Shown here one piece after another: positions 52,964 to 60,786 of a stretch of DNA of 64,000 nt (the first letter of the stretch is position 1; every line of letters begins with the position of its first letter). The notes under the pieces are model-generated. The model searched no databases and was not told where the DNA came from. It saw nothing but the letters and a program-made list of their open reading frames with translations. The stretch covers positions 1 through 64,000 of the forward strand of contig JBAUID010000223.1 in NCBI GenBank assembly GCA_049680625.1. The letters run 5' to 3'. The position numbers were made by a program, and so were the translations under genes. This DNA comes from JAUIAI01 sp049680625 (lineage in GTDB: Bacteria; Pseudomonadota; Gammaproteobacteria; Burkholderiales; Burkholderiaceae_E).

Positions 52964-53284
52964 ATGAACGTTAATTCACTGGATCAGATTAAAGCCGCCC
53001 TGGAGCTTGCCGCACGTCGGCCAGCCGGTGGAGCGTCAGTTAATCCCGTTCCCGTCAGTGATAACGGCTTCGGTAATGCGTTAAAGAGCGCGCTGCAGCA
53101 GGTCAATGATCAGCAGATTCAGGCGGAAAAGTTGCAGCACGGGTTCTCGGCTGGTGATCCGGCAGTAGGCCTGGAACAGACGATGGTGGCAATGCAGAAA
53201 GCCCAGGTCTCGTTTCAGGCAGCATTAACAGTGCGTAATCGAATGCTGTCTGCCTACACAGAAATTATGAATATGCAGGTCTGA
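52964..53284 (+). CDS. fliE: flagellar hook-basal body protein FliE
   Basis: FliE joins the MS-ring to the rod. I chose ATG 52964, giving 106 residues, because the first 16 codons of the longer frame do not look conserved. Typical features are FGNALKSALQQVNDQQIQAE, DPAVGLEQTMVAMQKAQVSF and VRNRMLSAYTEIMNMQV. It is alone on the plus strand, divergent from fliF. Confidence 0.96.
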   Translation: MNVNSLDQIKAALELAARRPAGGASVNPVPVSDNGFGNALKSALQQVNDQQIQAEKLQHGFSAGDPAVGLEQTMVAMQKAQVSFQAALTVRNRMLSAYTEIMNMQV

Positions 53285-53303
53285 TAGTTGGGCGGATGTG
53301 CGG

Positions 53304-54068
53304 TCAGGCGATATCGATGTCGCGTAACCGTCTGTTGGCCCGTTCGACGTCAAGCACGTAGACCTGCAGACGTCGACTGACAGGGCCAGGCAGTCGGTGA
53401 AATTCTGCACCGATTCTATAGCTGTCATGCCCCGCCTGAGTGCCTTTCATCTGAAAGATTGATCGCACAATAAACGATACCGGTATCGGAACCTGCGGCC
53501 CGACTTCGAGCCGAGCATGCTCCACTGTGTCACCGACTTTTATACTGAGCTCGTTTTCTATCAGTCGAAAAGAGACGCCAGTGGCGCTGAGATCAAGGAT
53601 GTCGAGACTTCGCTCAGGTGTGCCACGCAAAACCACCTGGGCTGGCTCACCTATCGGCGGTCGGACACGGTAGGCATCGCGACGTTGGATTCTATACATC
53701 ACATCTGGAAACCGGCATAACAATCGTGTTGCACCGTCAGATGTCTCAATCTGTTGAATAGGCGCAGAAAACTGGACTTTTACCTGATCGATAAACCCGA
53801 CCACGGTAACTGCATCTTGTTTTTCCAGGAACGTTGTTCTTTCCCGATCCGTATTGAGATCGAAACAGAGTGTTGTGTCCGATACTTCGAGCAGGCGGCT
53901 GATGACAAACAGATTGACATCATTGTTGCTATATAGCGATATTAGTCCGCTAATCGATAACAAGCTGTCCAACAGTTTTCTGATTCCGGTCTCGCTTGTC
54001 AGCTGGAAAGAACTCAGTTTCTCCAGATCGCGTTCCGGTAGATACAAGGGTCGGTCTTTCTGATCCAT
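53304..54068 (-). CDS. ycgR: flagellar brake protein YcgR (PilZ domain)
   Basis: YcgR binds c-di-GMP and slows the motor. The N-terminal YcgR domain covers about residues 18-125. The PilZ c-di-GMP motif is RRDAYR near residue 137 (RIQRRDAYRVRPP), with DLSATGVSF as the second element, close to the consensus (D/N)xSxxG. At 254 residues it is normal. It follows fliT by five bases. Confidence 0.95.
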   Translation of the reverse strand: MDQKDRPLYLPERDLEKLSSFQLTSETGIRKLLDSLLSISGLISLYSNNDVNLFVISRLLEVSDTTLCFDLNTDRERTTFLEKQDAVTVVGFIDQVKVQFSAPIQQIETSDGATRLLCRFPDVMYRIQRRDAYRVRPPIGEPAQVVLRGTPERSLDILDLSATGVSFRLIENELSIKVGDTVEHARLEVGPQVPIPVSFIVRSIFQMKGTQAGHDSYRIGAEFHRLPGPVSRRLQVYVLDVERANRRLRDIDIA

Positions 54069-54073
54069 AAGCG

Positions 54074-54412
54074 TTAGTCAAGGTCAATACTGATTGATGA
54101 CAATGGATTTGTCATTCGAGACGATCGACGTGGAGAAAGAACATCGTCCATTTTTTTCACCCACGGATCGCGTAACTGTCTTATTTCGTCGTCAATTCGA
54201 ATTAAGTCCGCCAAAATTTCACCGCGCTCGATCATTTGTTGTTCGTCCAATACATCAGACGCTTTCACTTTGCGCAGTCGATCAGTCATGCCGCCAATGG
54301 CAATTGCGGTTCGTGAGACATCACCCCACGCACTTTTATTGGCAAACTTCAGCATCTGTTGTGCCGCGCCATGAACGGCGCGATACTGGCCAATGAGAGA
54401 GTTTGAGTCCAT
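54074..54412 (-). CDS. fliT: flagellar protein FliT
   Basis: FliT is the export chaperone for FliD and can restrain FlhDC in enterics. The product is 112 residues and helical, with few conserved residues, so identity rests mainly on its place after fliS and on ADLIRIDDEIRQLRDPWVKK. The start shares a base with the fliS stop (TAATG). Confidence 0.8.
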   Translation of the reverse strand: MDSNSLIGQYRAVHGAAQQMLKFANKSAWGDVSRTAIAIGGMTDRLRKVKASDVLDEQQMIERGEILADLIRIDDEIRQLRDPWVKKMDDVLSPRRSSRMTNPLSSISIDLD

Positions 54413-54828
54413 TAGGCAGCAGCCACTTCGAGATCTAAAACCCGTTCGGCAATACCCGACCAGCCTTCGTGAATCTCGCCAATGAGTGATCTGACGTGTT
54501 CAATGATCTCGATCGAGTTCTTACAGTTGGCTTCCAGAAGCTGGCGTAAACAATAGTCGTATATGCTGGCCAGTCGCTCTGCAAGTTCACCGGCTTGCGG
54601 GTTCAGCGAGGCTCTTAGCCCTTCGTCAATTATTCGAATTACCCGGGTAATTGATTCGCCCTTGAGGGCCGGGTTGTCCTCTTCTATTGCGGTAATTACC
54701 GTAACCAGTTGCGCGTCGGCTGCTTCGAATAGCATTTCGATAAGACGGTGCGATGACGCGCTATTGACGCTGGTTTCAATTGACACGTGCTGATAAAGCT
54801 GGGACGGATTATTTGCTGCGCCGAACAT
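54412..54828 (-). CDS. fliS: flagellar chaperone FliS
   Basis: FliS keeps flagellin unpolymerised until export. It is 138 residues, with the family pattern NPSQLYQHVSIETSVNSASS, HRLIEMLFEAADAQL and IDEGLRASLNPQAGELAERL. It precedes fliT and ycgR in one probable operon. Confidence 0.95.
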   Translation of the reverse strand: MFGAANNPSQLYQHVSIETSVNSASSHRLIEMLFEAADAQLVTVITAIEEDNPALKGESITRVIRIIDEGLRASLNPQAGELAERLASIYDYCLRQLLEANCKNSIEIIEHVRSLIGEIHEGWSGIAERVLDLEVAAA

Positions 54829-54864
54829 GTTTTGAGTGCCTGATATTTAGAGGAGATACTCTCT

Positions 54865-54891
54865 ATATCGACCTTCTCATGTGTGGCTTGA
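54865..54891 (-). promoter_or_regulatory. sigma-28-like promoter of fliS-fliT-ycgR
   Basis: On the minus strand TCAA (54891-54888) and GTCGATAT (54872-54865) are separated by 15 bases, close to the FliA consensus TAAA-N15-GCCGATAA. It lies about 36 bases before the fliS start. Confidence 0.4.
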
Positions 54892-54973
54892 ACCCGATAA
54901 AAGCCGGTGAAGGGCGGGCATTACCCCATTTGTCTGCCGTTAAAAAAACCCAGCCGGCAGGGTCATGCGTGGG

Positions 54974-56383
54974 CTACAGAAGTTGAGAAACACTCTGTAA
55001 GGCACCATTCAGGCGAGCGAGATTGGCGTCCAGGCTTGTGTATTGACGTAAAAGTCGCTCCTGAATATCTTCCAGGCGGCGGTTCAGCCTGTCTTGCTGA
55101 TCTTCGATGTTGTCTTTCTGGCTTCGCAGCGTTTCGGTCGCCCCGGTAACTGCGCCGTCGATACTTAACAAATTTGTGATCAACGTGTCGAAACGGCGAG
55201 CAAAACCATGTTGTGAGGTGTCAAGGCCACCGCTAGCGAACAAGCCTTGCAACCGACCTGGATTGTTGGCAGCGACTTCAAATTGAGAGTCGTTGATGCT
55301 GAGCGAGCCATCACGCTGAATTTCGATACCAATATCACTTAGGCGGCTATAGGGTTCCGTGACCCCCGCCTCGGCAGGCGCCGGCAGGCTGGTTCTCAAG
55401 ATGTTTCTGAGTTGTTCCTGAATCATAACGATGGTGCGATTTCCCTGCAGCGGGCCAGCTGTCCCGGTGGCTTCGTCGTACCGGGTTTGTTGGCGCAACA
55501 AGCTGTTAACCTCGTTATATGTCGAGATAAAACTGTCAAGGCGCTCCTTGATCGCTTCGCCGTCAGTGACAATTTCTACGTCGATGGGAGAAGTAGTCAC
55601 CGAATTGAATTTCAGTGCAACACTCTCCAGGACACCTTCTGGTTGGTTGGTCGTGCTCTCCAGAGCCAGACCATTGAGCGTGAACAAGGCGTTCGACGCG
55701 CTTTCTGTCGATGAAACGGCGCCATCAGGTTGCCCGGGGGAAAACCCCAAAGAGGCAATATCCAGCGTGGACTGACTGCTACCGTCAGTAGTCGCTTGCA
55801 GCCGAAAGGCATTGTTGGCACCGCTATCCGCAGATCGAATCATCAGGCGGGTGCCATTGGCATCGGTTACCAGGGAAGCACCAATCCCCGCGTCAGCGGC
55901 GTTAATCGCTGCACTGACTTCTTCAAGGGTGGCACCGGTGGGAATGTCGATTGTAATCGGAGTGCGGTCGGGATCTGCGGTGAATCCGTTCGCGGCATTG
56001 CCGAGTTCTACAACAATCTGTCCGCCGCCGACAACGTCGGTTTTGTCTGCCAGGGTGGTTGTCACAATTGTCTGGTGTGAGGCAAGTTGATTCACCTGCA
56101 GGGCGTATGAGCCTTGTAGTGCGCCACTCGTTGCAGTAACGGCAACAGCTGTGTCATCACTTGAGGTTGCAGTCGCTGCTCCCCAGGTGTCGCTGTCGGT
56201 TAGATCCTGTGCCGCGTCCTGAAAAGTGCTGAGTGCGCTTTGCAACTTACCGACCTCGGAGATCGTACTTTGAATACTGGTTGCGCGCGTTTCGAGGCGA
56301 GTCAGCGGCTGTCGTTCAACATTCATAAGAGCTTGAACGATTCCGTTGACATCGATAGTGGTACCACCAATTGAACTAGCCAT
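54974..56383 (-). CDS. fliD: flagellar filament cap protein FliD
   Basis: FliD caps the filament and folds flagellin into place. It is 469 residues. The N-terminal segment contains IDVNGIVQALMNVERQPLTR. The C-terminal coiled region has LRSQKDNIEDQQDRLNRRLE and RLNGALQSVSQLL. The central variable domain is moderate in size. I see no clear ribosome binding site before the ATG. Confidence 0.97.
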   Translation of the reverse strand: MASSIGGTTIDVNGIVQALMNVERQPLTRLETRATSIQSTISEVGKLQSALSTFQDAAQDLTDSDTWGAATATSSDDTAVAVTATSGALQGSYALQVNQLASHQTIVTTTLADKTDVVGGGQIVVELGNAANGFTADPDRTPITIDIPTGATLEEVSAAINAADAGIGASLVTDANGTRLMIRSADSGANNAFRLQATTDGSSQSTLDIASLGFSPGQPDGAVSSTESASNALFTLNGLALESTTNQPEGVLESVALKFNSVTTSPIDVEIVTDGEAIKERLDSFISTYNEVNSLLRQQTRYDEATGTAGPLQGNRTIVMIQEQLRNILRTSLPAPAEAGVTEPYSRLSDIGIEIQRDGSLSINDSQFEVAANNPGRLQGLFASGGLDTSQHGFARRFDTLITNLLSIDGAVTGATETLRSQKDNIEDQQDRLNRRLEDIQERLLRQYTSLDANLARLNGALQSVSQLL

Positions 56384-56390
56384 GGACTGT

Positions 56391-56417
56391 ATTTCGACCG
56401 TTTGGACGGATTCTTAA
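56391..56417 (-). promoter_or_regulatory. sigma-28-like element abutting the fliD start
   Basis: On the minus strand TTAA and GTCGAAAT are 15 bases apart. The -10-like block ends eight bases before the fliD ATG. If used, it would give an almost leaderless fliD message. The match is partial. Confidence 0.25.
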
Positions 56418-56439
56418 GCCCTTAGACCTGTGGACTGGT

Positions 56440-56490
56440 GTTAACCGCCGACCGGACGTCCGGTAATGCCATTGCGAATTGGCGGTTAAC
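56440..56490 (-). other. nested inverted repeats around the fliC2 stop
   Basis: GTTAACCGCC (56440-56449) and GGCGGTTAAC (56481-56490) are perfect 10-bp arms; the right arm overlaps the fliC2 stop codon. Inside lies the 14-bp palindrome ACCGGACGTCCGGT (56451-56464). No T-run follows, so termination efficiency is uncertain. Confidence 0.55.
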
Positions 56491-57319
56491 CACGCAACAG
56501 GCTCAGAACGCTCTGGGGTAATTGGTTCGCCTGGGCCACCATCGCGGTACCAGCTTGCTCGAGAACCTGGGCACGGGTTAATGCGGCGGTCTCAGCTGCA
56601 AAGTCTGCATCCATAATTCGGCTTCTGGCAGCGGCTTGATTCTCTGAGGCTACTTGCAAGTTGGCGATAATGGCTTCGAAACGATTCTGTGTGGCGCCCC
56701 ATACGGCCCGTTCGTTATTAATAACGTCCAACAGTGCGTCAATATTGTCGATTGACGTACTGGAGCTGGCCACCGTAGTGACATCTCCGCCCGTCACTGC
56801 GCCGACTTCAGCCTGGGAGGCCAGGTCGCCCGTAGCGACTGTAAAAGTATCGTTTGCAGTTGTTCCGGCCCCAATCTGGAAGGTTTGCGACCCGGCGCCA
56901 CCGGCCAGGATGTCCGCTCCATTGAATCGCGTCCCCTGCAGCATCCGGGTTACTTCGGCGCCGAGTTGCTGAAACTCAGCATCCAGGCTCCCCCGATCAC
57001 CGGCACTGTTGGTTGCGTTAGCCGATTGCACGGAAAGTTCACGCATCCGCTGAAGCATGTCGCTTACTTTACCTAATGCGCCTTCGGCAACCTGGGCCAT
57101 TGAAATGCCGTCATTGGCATTGCGCATTGCCACATTCATACCGCGTACCTGGGCATGCATTCGCTCGGCGATAGCCAGGCCTGCCGCGTCGTCTTTCGCG
57201 CTATTGACTCTCAGCCCGCTGGACAGTCGCTGAATTGCCGTGGAAATATCGTTCTTGGTCGTGCTGAGGTTTCGCTGCGCATTTAGCGAAGCCATATTGG
57301 TATTGATAATCTGCGCCAT
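56486..57319 (-). CDS. fliC: flagellin, second copy
   Basis: This is a flagellin of 277 residues, with only the conserved D0/D1 domains and a short middle. The N-terminus reads INTNMASLNAQRNLSTTKND and LSSGLRVNSAKDDAAGLAIA. The C-terminus has ENQAAARSRIMDADFAAETA and ends VLSLLRG. A strong site AAGGAG precedes the start. It is closely similar to the next flagellin, differing mainly in the middle region. No sigma-28-type promoter is clear between it and the upstream terminator. Confidence 0.96.
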   Translation of the reverse strand: MAQIINTNMASLNAQRNLSTTKNDISTAIQRLSSGLRVNSAKDDAAGLAIAERMHAQVRGMNVAMRNANDGISMAQVAEGALGKVSDMLQRMRELSVQSANATNSAGDRGSLDAEFQQLGAEVTRMLQGTRFNGADILAGGAGSQTFQIGAGTTANDTFTVATGDLASQAEVGAVTGGDVTTVASSSTSIDNIDALLDVINNERAVWGATQNRFEAIIANLQVASENQAAARSRIMDADFAAETAALTRAQVLEQAGTAMVAQANQLPQSVLSLLRG

Positions 57320-57425
57320 GAGGACACTCCTTATTTAAAGCCGTCACAAACGCTAGCATCGTAAAATTAACTTGAGCCCGCCAGTCTTCTGAAAAGAACC
57401 GGTAATCAGGTCTATATCAGGGCAC

Positions 57426-57464
57426 AAAAAAAGGTCCAACCACACCGAAGTGCGGTTGGACCTT
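57426..57464 (-). terminator. intrinsic terminator of fliC1
   Basis: On the minus strand a 15-bp stem (AAGGTCCAACC, one G-U pair, then CAC) closes a TTCG tetraloop and is followed by seven T. It ends the transcript of the flagellin at 57528 and isolates it from the next flagellin gene. Confidence 0.93.
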
Positions 57465-57527
57465 AGGCTCCTGAATTCAGACGACGGAGTCTACATTCTG
57501 AACTCAGGGTTGGCTGTCAGCCAGGCT

Positions 57528-58358
57528 TTACCGAAGCAGGGCCAGGACATTCTGCGGTGCAGAGTTCGCCTGCGACAACATGGCGGTACCAGCCTGCTGG
57601 AGTACCTGACCACGAGTCAGTGAGGCGGTTTCAGCAGCAAAATCAGCATCCATAATACGACTGCGCGCAGAAGCCTGGTTTTCCGAAGAGATCTCCAGGT
57701 TGGCGATAATCGCTTCAAACCGGTTTTGCATCGCGCCGTAAGTAGAGCGCTCGGTTGATACCGTATCGATCAAGGTGTCCAGGTTGTCCATGGCCGTGGT
57801 TGCATTGGCCGTGGAAGTGATGTCACCACCTGTGACCGCGGTTACTGCTGCAGCCGCCGTCATATCGGTAGTTGTAACGGTAACCACATCATTGGCAGTT
57901 GTACCAGCGCCAATTTGAAAGGCCAGAGGGCCTGCGCCACCGCCGACAATTGCAGTGCCGTTGAATTCGGTACCAGCCAGTGTACGGGTGACTTCAAGCG
58001 CCAACTGCTGGTATTCAGCATCCAGGTTGGCACGGTCACTGGCCGAGTTGGTTGCGTTGGCAGACTGAACTGACAGTTCGCGCATTCGCTGGGCCATATC
58101 ACCAACTTTCCCGAGGGCACCTTCAGCCGTTTGCGCAAGCGAAATTCCGTCATTCGCGTTGCGAATAGCAACATTCATACCGCGTACCTGGGCATTCATG
58201 CGCTCTGCGATGGCCAGGCCAGCTGCGTCGTCTTTAGCTGAGTTAACGCGAAGGCCAGTAGACAAGCGCTGGATAGATTGTGACATCAGGTTTTCTGTTG
58301 CACTCAGATTGCGTTGTGCATTCAGTGACATCAGATTTGTGTTAATGACTTGAGGCAT
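57528..58358 (-). CDS. fliC: flagellin, first copy
   Basis: This 276-residue flagellin starts INTNLMSLNAQRNLSATENL and has LSTGLRVNSAKDDAAGLAIA. The C-terminus is MDADFAAETASLTRGQVLQQ and ends NVLALLR. The short middle is Thr/Ala-rich. It has a good sigma-28-type promoter and a strong terminator, so it is probably the main filament protein. Confidence 0.97.
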   Translation of the reverse strand: MPQVINTNLMSLNAQRNLSATENLMSQSIQRLSTGLRVNSAKDDAAGLAIAERMNAQVRGMNVAIRNANDGISLAQTAEGALGKVGDMAQRMRELSVQSANATNSASDRANLDAEYQQLALEVTRTLAGTEFNGTAIVGGGAGPLAFQIGAGTTANDVVTVTTTDMTAAAAVTAVTGGDITSTANATTAMDNLDTLIDTVSTERSTYGAMQNRFEAIIANLEISSENQASARSRIMDADFAAETASLTRGQVLQQAGTAMLSQANSAPQNVLALLR

Positions 58359-58489
58359 ATCGATAAAACTCCATAATTTCCGTGCGGTCTATAGACCACT
58401 ATTCCGCCGGCACGATACCTGGGCGGTGCGATTGGCTTTCCAGCGAACTGCTGCTGGTTTTGGCCACGGGGGAAATCCCGTTGAAAGCA

Positions 58490-58516
58490 ATATCGGCTGT
58501 GGTTTTATTCCCTTTA
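58490..58516 (-). promoter_or_regulatory. sigma-28 promoter of fliC1
   Basis: On the minus strand TAAA (58516-58513) and GCCGATAT (58497-58490) are exactly 15 bases apart, one mismatch from the FliA consensus TAAA-N15-GCCGATAA. The predicted leader is about 125 bases. Confidence 0.8.
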
Positions 58517-58518
58517 GC

Positions 58519-58545
58519 CAAAAGTTGATTTAAGTCAGCCGATAA
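58519..58545 (+). promoter_or_regulatory. sigma-28-like promoter directed toward flhDC
   Basis: CAAA (58519-58522) and a perfect GCCGATAA (58538-58545) are separated by 15 bases. It lies back to back with the fliC1 promoter, three bases away, and points at flhD 223 bases downstream. Confidence 0.55.
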
Positions 58546-58767
58546 GTGGATATAGACGGTCAACGTCAAAATTGACGAATAAATCTGGCTTTTTCGTCAA
58601 ATGCGTAGGAGTTTTTCTTACCAGCCGTCAGCTTCACGACTGGCTCTGGTTCAGAAATATCCCTATTCATCTTCTGAGACGGCGGGGGAAAACTGGCTTT
58701 ACAGCAGCGAAACGCGAAATACCCAACTTAAACAACGCTGCTCTAACCTTTAGCCAGGAGTAACAAA

Positions 58768-59106
58768 ATGAGAACTGAAGAATCAATGACATCGGGCATC
58801 GCCGAAGTCAATTTGTCGTATCTGATCCTTGCTCAGCAGATGATCCGCGCAGACCAGGCAACCGCATTGTTTCGGTTAGGTATCTCCGAGCAAGTAGCCA
58901 ACATGATCGACTCACTCAAGCCAAGTCAGCTTTTGAAAATTGCGTCCAGTGGGTCACTTGTCTGCCGCATGCGAGCCACTGACGAAACAGTATGGGATCT
59001 GTTGTCAGAACATGCGCGTAGCGACAGTCTGAAGGGCGAGAAGTCTGCCGAACGGCTTCATGCTCGGATACTGATGGCTGGTCAGCATGCCGAGGTGGTG
59101 GAATGA
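58768..59106 (+). CDS. flhD: flagellar master regulator FlhD
   Basis: FlhD joins FlhC in the FlhD4C2 activator of early flagellar genes. The 112 residues include IAEVNLSYLILAQQMIRADQ, TALFRLGISEQVANMIDSL and LKIASSGSLVCRMRATDE, all typical. AGGAG precedes the ATG. It overlaps flhC by four bases (ATGA). Confidence 0.97.
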   Translation: MRTEESMTSGIAEVNLSYLILAQQMIRADQATALFRLGISEQVANMIDSLKPSQLLKIASSGSLVCRMRATDETVWDLLSEHARSDSLKGEKSAERLHARILMAGQHAEVVE

Positions 59107-59633
59107 GTGCCCGCAGCCTGTTAAGCGACAACAAACAATTGAATAAGGCAATTTCACTGATTCAACTCGGGGCGCGGCTTCAAGTGCTTCAAGCGGAAAC
59201 TGAATTACCGTATGAGCGTCTGCTGAAACTGTATAAAGAGGTTGCCGGTGCGTCTCCGTCAAAAGGGCAGCTGCCATTTTCGACTGACTGGTTTATGACC
59301 TGGCAACCGAATATTCATGCCTCATTGTTCCTGAATATATATGAGTACTTAATTAAGGCATCCGAAATTGATGATGTTGAAGCAATTGTTGGTGCATACA
59401 AATTGTATCTTGAAGAAATTCAAATGACTGGCGTCGAACCCATTATGTCAGTTACACGGGCATGGCGACTAGTGCGCTTTGTGGATGCAGGCATGCTGTC
59501 AACAACTAAGTGCATTCAGTGCAATGGCAACTTTGTGACACATGCGTACGAACTTGATAAATCGTATGTCTGCGGACTGTGTCAACCGCCGGCGAGAGCA
59601 GGTAAAGGGCGCCGCAAGGGAGCAATTCATTGA
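59103..59633 (+). CDS. flhC: flagellar master regulator FlhC
   Basis: FlhC gives DNA specificity to the FlhD4C2 complex. At 176 residues it has LSDNKQLNKAISLIQLGARL, RLLKLYKEVAGASPSKGQLP and WQPNIHASLFLNIYEYL. The C-terminal zinc site has four cysteines in CIQCNGNF and VCGLCQ. It is slightly shorter than the enteric protein (about 190). Confidence 0.97.
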   Translation: MSARSLLSDNKQLNKAISLIQLGARLQVLQAETELPYERLLKLYKEVAGASPSKGQLPFSTDWFMTWQPNIHASLFLNIYEYLIKASEIDDVEAIVGAYKLYLEEIQMTGVEPIMSVTRAWRLVRFVDAGMLSTTKCIQCNGNFVTHAYELDKSYVCGLCQPPARAGKGRRKGAIH

Positions 59634-59643
59634 ATTGGGTTGT

Positions 59644-59721
59644 GGTCACATCATGTGACCTGCAACTCACTGGTGCCAGGGCTGGCTACGAAAGCATGAC
59701 CAGTTTCTGGTTCTGGCACCA
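59644..59721. repeat. two inverted repeats between flhC and motA
   Basis: GGTCACAT-C-ATGTGACC (59644-59660) is nearly a perfect palindrome directly after the flhC stop. TGGTGCCAG (59671-59679) and CTGGCACCA (59713-59721) form a further 9-bp stem. Neither has a T-run. The rest of the 288-base gap shows no gene and no convincing sigma-28 site. Confidence 0.6.
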
Positions 59722-59921
59722 ACTTCAACTAAATAATTGTTTCGTTCGGATAGTCGGGGCAATAGCGCCGACGATTGGAAATGCCCGCCCTGTTGGTTAA
59801 TTCGGTCAGTTAATTACCCGCTATTTCTCCGAGTCGTCTGACCACGCCTACAGCACATTTACAGCTTGTCAAAATTGGAGTGAGTTCCGTTGCCTTGCCG
59901 CATGCGGAATCGGCTTAGCTG

Positions 59922-60782
59922 ATGTTTGTCATCATTGGATACATTGTCGTAATAATCTGCGTATTCGGCGGATACGGTCTCGCAGGCGGAAAATTTGGCG
60001 TTTTGATTAAAGCCGCGCCGATCGAACTTTTCATCATATGTGGCTCAGCCCTCGGTGCGTTTTTTGTATCTAATAGCGGCAAAACTATAAAGTCAGTTTT
60101 TAAGACTATCCCGGTTTTGTTCAAAGGTTCGAAGTACACCAAGGCGCGCTACATGGAATTGCTCAGCCTGCTGTACGAGATACTGCAAAAAGCCAGAAAA
60201 GAGGGCTTGATGGCTATTGAGGGGGACGTCGAATCACCTCATGACAGTGAATTGTTCAAACAGTTTCCTAATATTCAATCCGACCATCATCTGGTCGAGT
60301 TTATTACCGACTACCTTCGCATGATGGTTTCAGGCAACTTAAATGCCCACGAAATCGAAAACCTGATAGACAGCGAAATTGAAACTCACCACCAGGAAGC
60401 GCATACACCACAGGCCGCGATTCAAGGTGTTGGTGATGGGTTACCAGCATTCGGGATTGTCGCAGCCGTTTTAGGCGTTGTAAAAACGATGGCGTCTGTT
60501 GGCCAGCCTCCAGCTGTGCTTGGGATGATGATTGCCGGTGCCCTGGTAGGTACTTTTCTTGGCATTTTGTTGGCCTATGGATTTGTCAGTCCCCTGGCCA
60601 GTTTACTGGGTCAAAAGGGTGAAGAAGCTAGTAAAGAACTGGAGTGCGTCAAGATCACCCTATTAGCGAGTATGCAGGGTTACGCGCCACCGATTGCTAT
60701 AGAGTTTGGACGAAAAGTGTTGTTCTCAACAGAGCGACCATCGTTTTCTGAACTCGAAGAGCATGTCAAGCAAAAGAAGTGA
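59922..60782 (+). CDS. motA: flagellar motor stator protein MotA
   Basis: MotA is the proton-channel stator subunit that pushes on FliG. It is 286 residues with four membrane segments: two near residues 2-21 and 30-48 and two near 170-190 and 202-222. The cytoplasmic loop holds RYMELLSLLYEILQKARKEG. The later helix pair contains GDGLPAFGIVAAVLGVVKTM. motB begins four bases after the stop. Confidence 0.98.
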   Translation: MFVIIGYIVVIICVFGGYGLAGGKFGVLIKAAPIELFIICGSALGAFFVSNSGKTIKSVFKTIPVLFKGSKYTKARYMELLSLLYEILQKARKEGLMAIEGDVESPHDSELFKQFPNIQSDHHLVEFITDYLRMMVSGNLNAHEIENLIDSEIETHHQEAHTPQAAIQGVGDGLPAFGIVAAVLGVVKTMASVGQPPAVLGMMIAGALVGTFLGILLAYGFVSPLASLLGQKGEEASKELECVKITLLASMQGYAPPIAIEFGRKVLFSTERPSFSELEEHVKQKK

Positions 60783-60786
60783 CGGG

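Larger units (their letters stand above)
58359..58767. other. 409-base fliC1-flhD divergent region
   Basis: No gene is present. It holds back-to-back sigma-28-type promoters near its middle (58490-58545). In the fliC1 leader there is the 12-bp palindrome GGTCTATAGACC (58386-58397) and a small hairpin ACGGG/CCCGT (58466-58481). The flhD side is about 220 bases with no further clear signal apart from AGGAG just before the flhD start. Confidence 0.6.

Noticed and set aside
59725..59760. Sigma-28 promoter before motA
   Set aside because: TAAA and TCGGATAG are only 12 bases apart, so spacing and sequence both fail.
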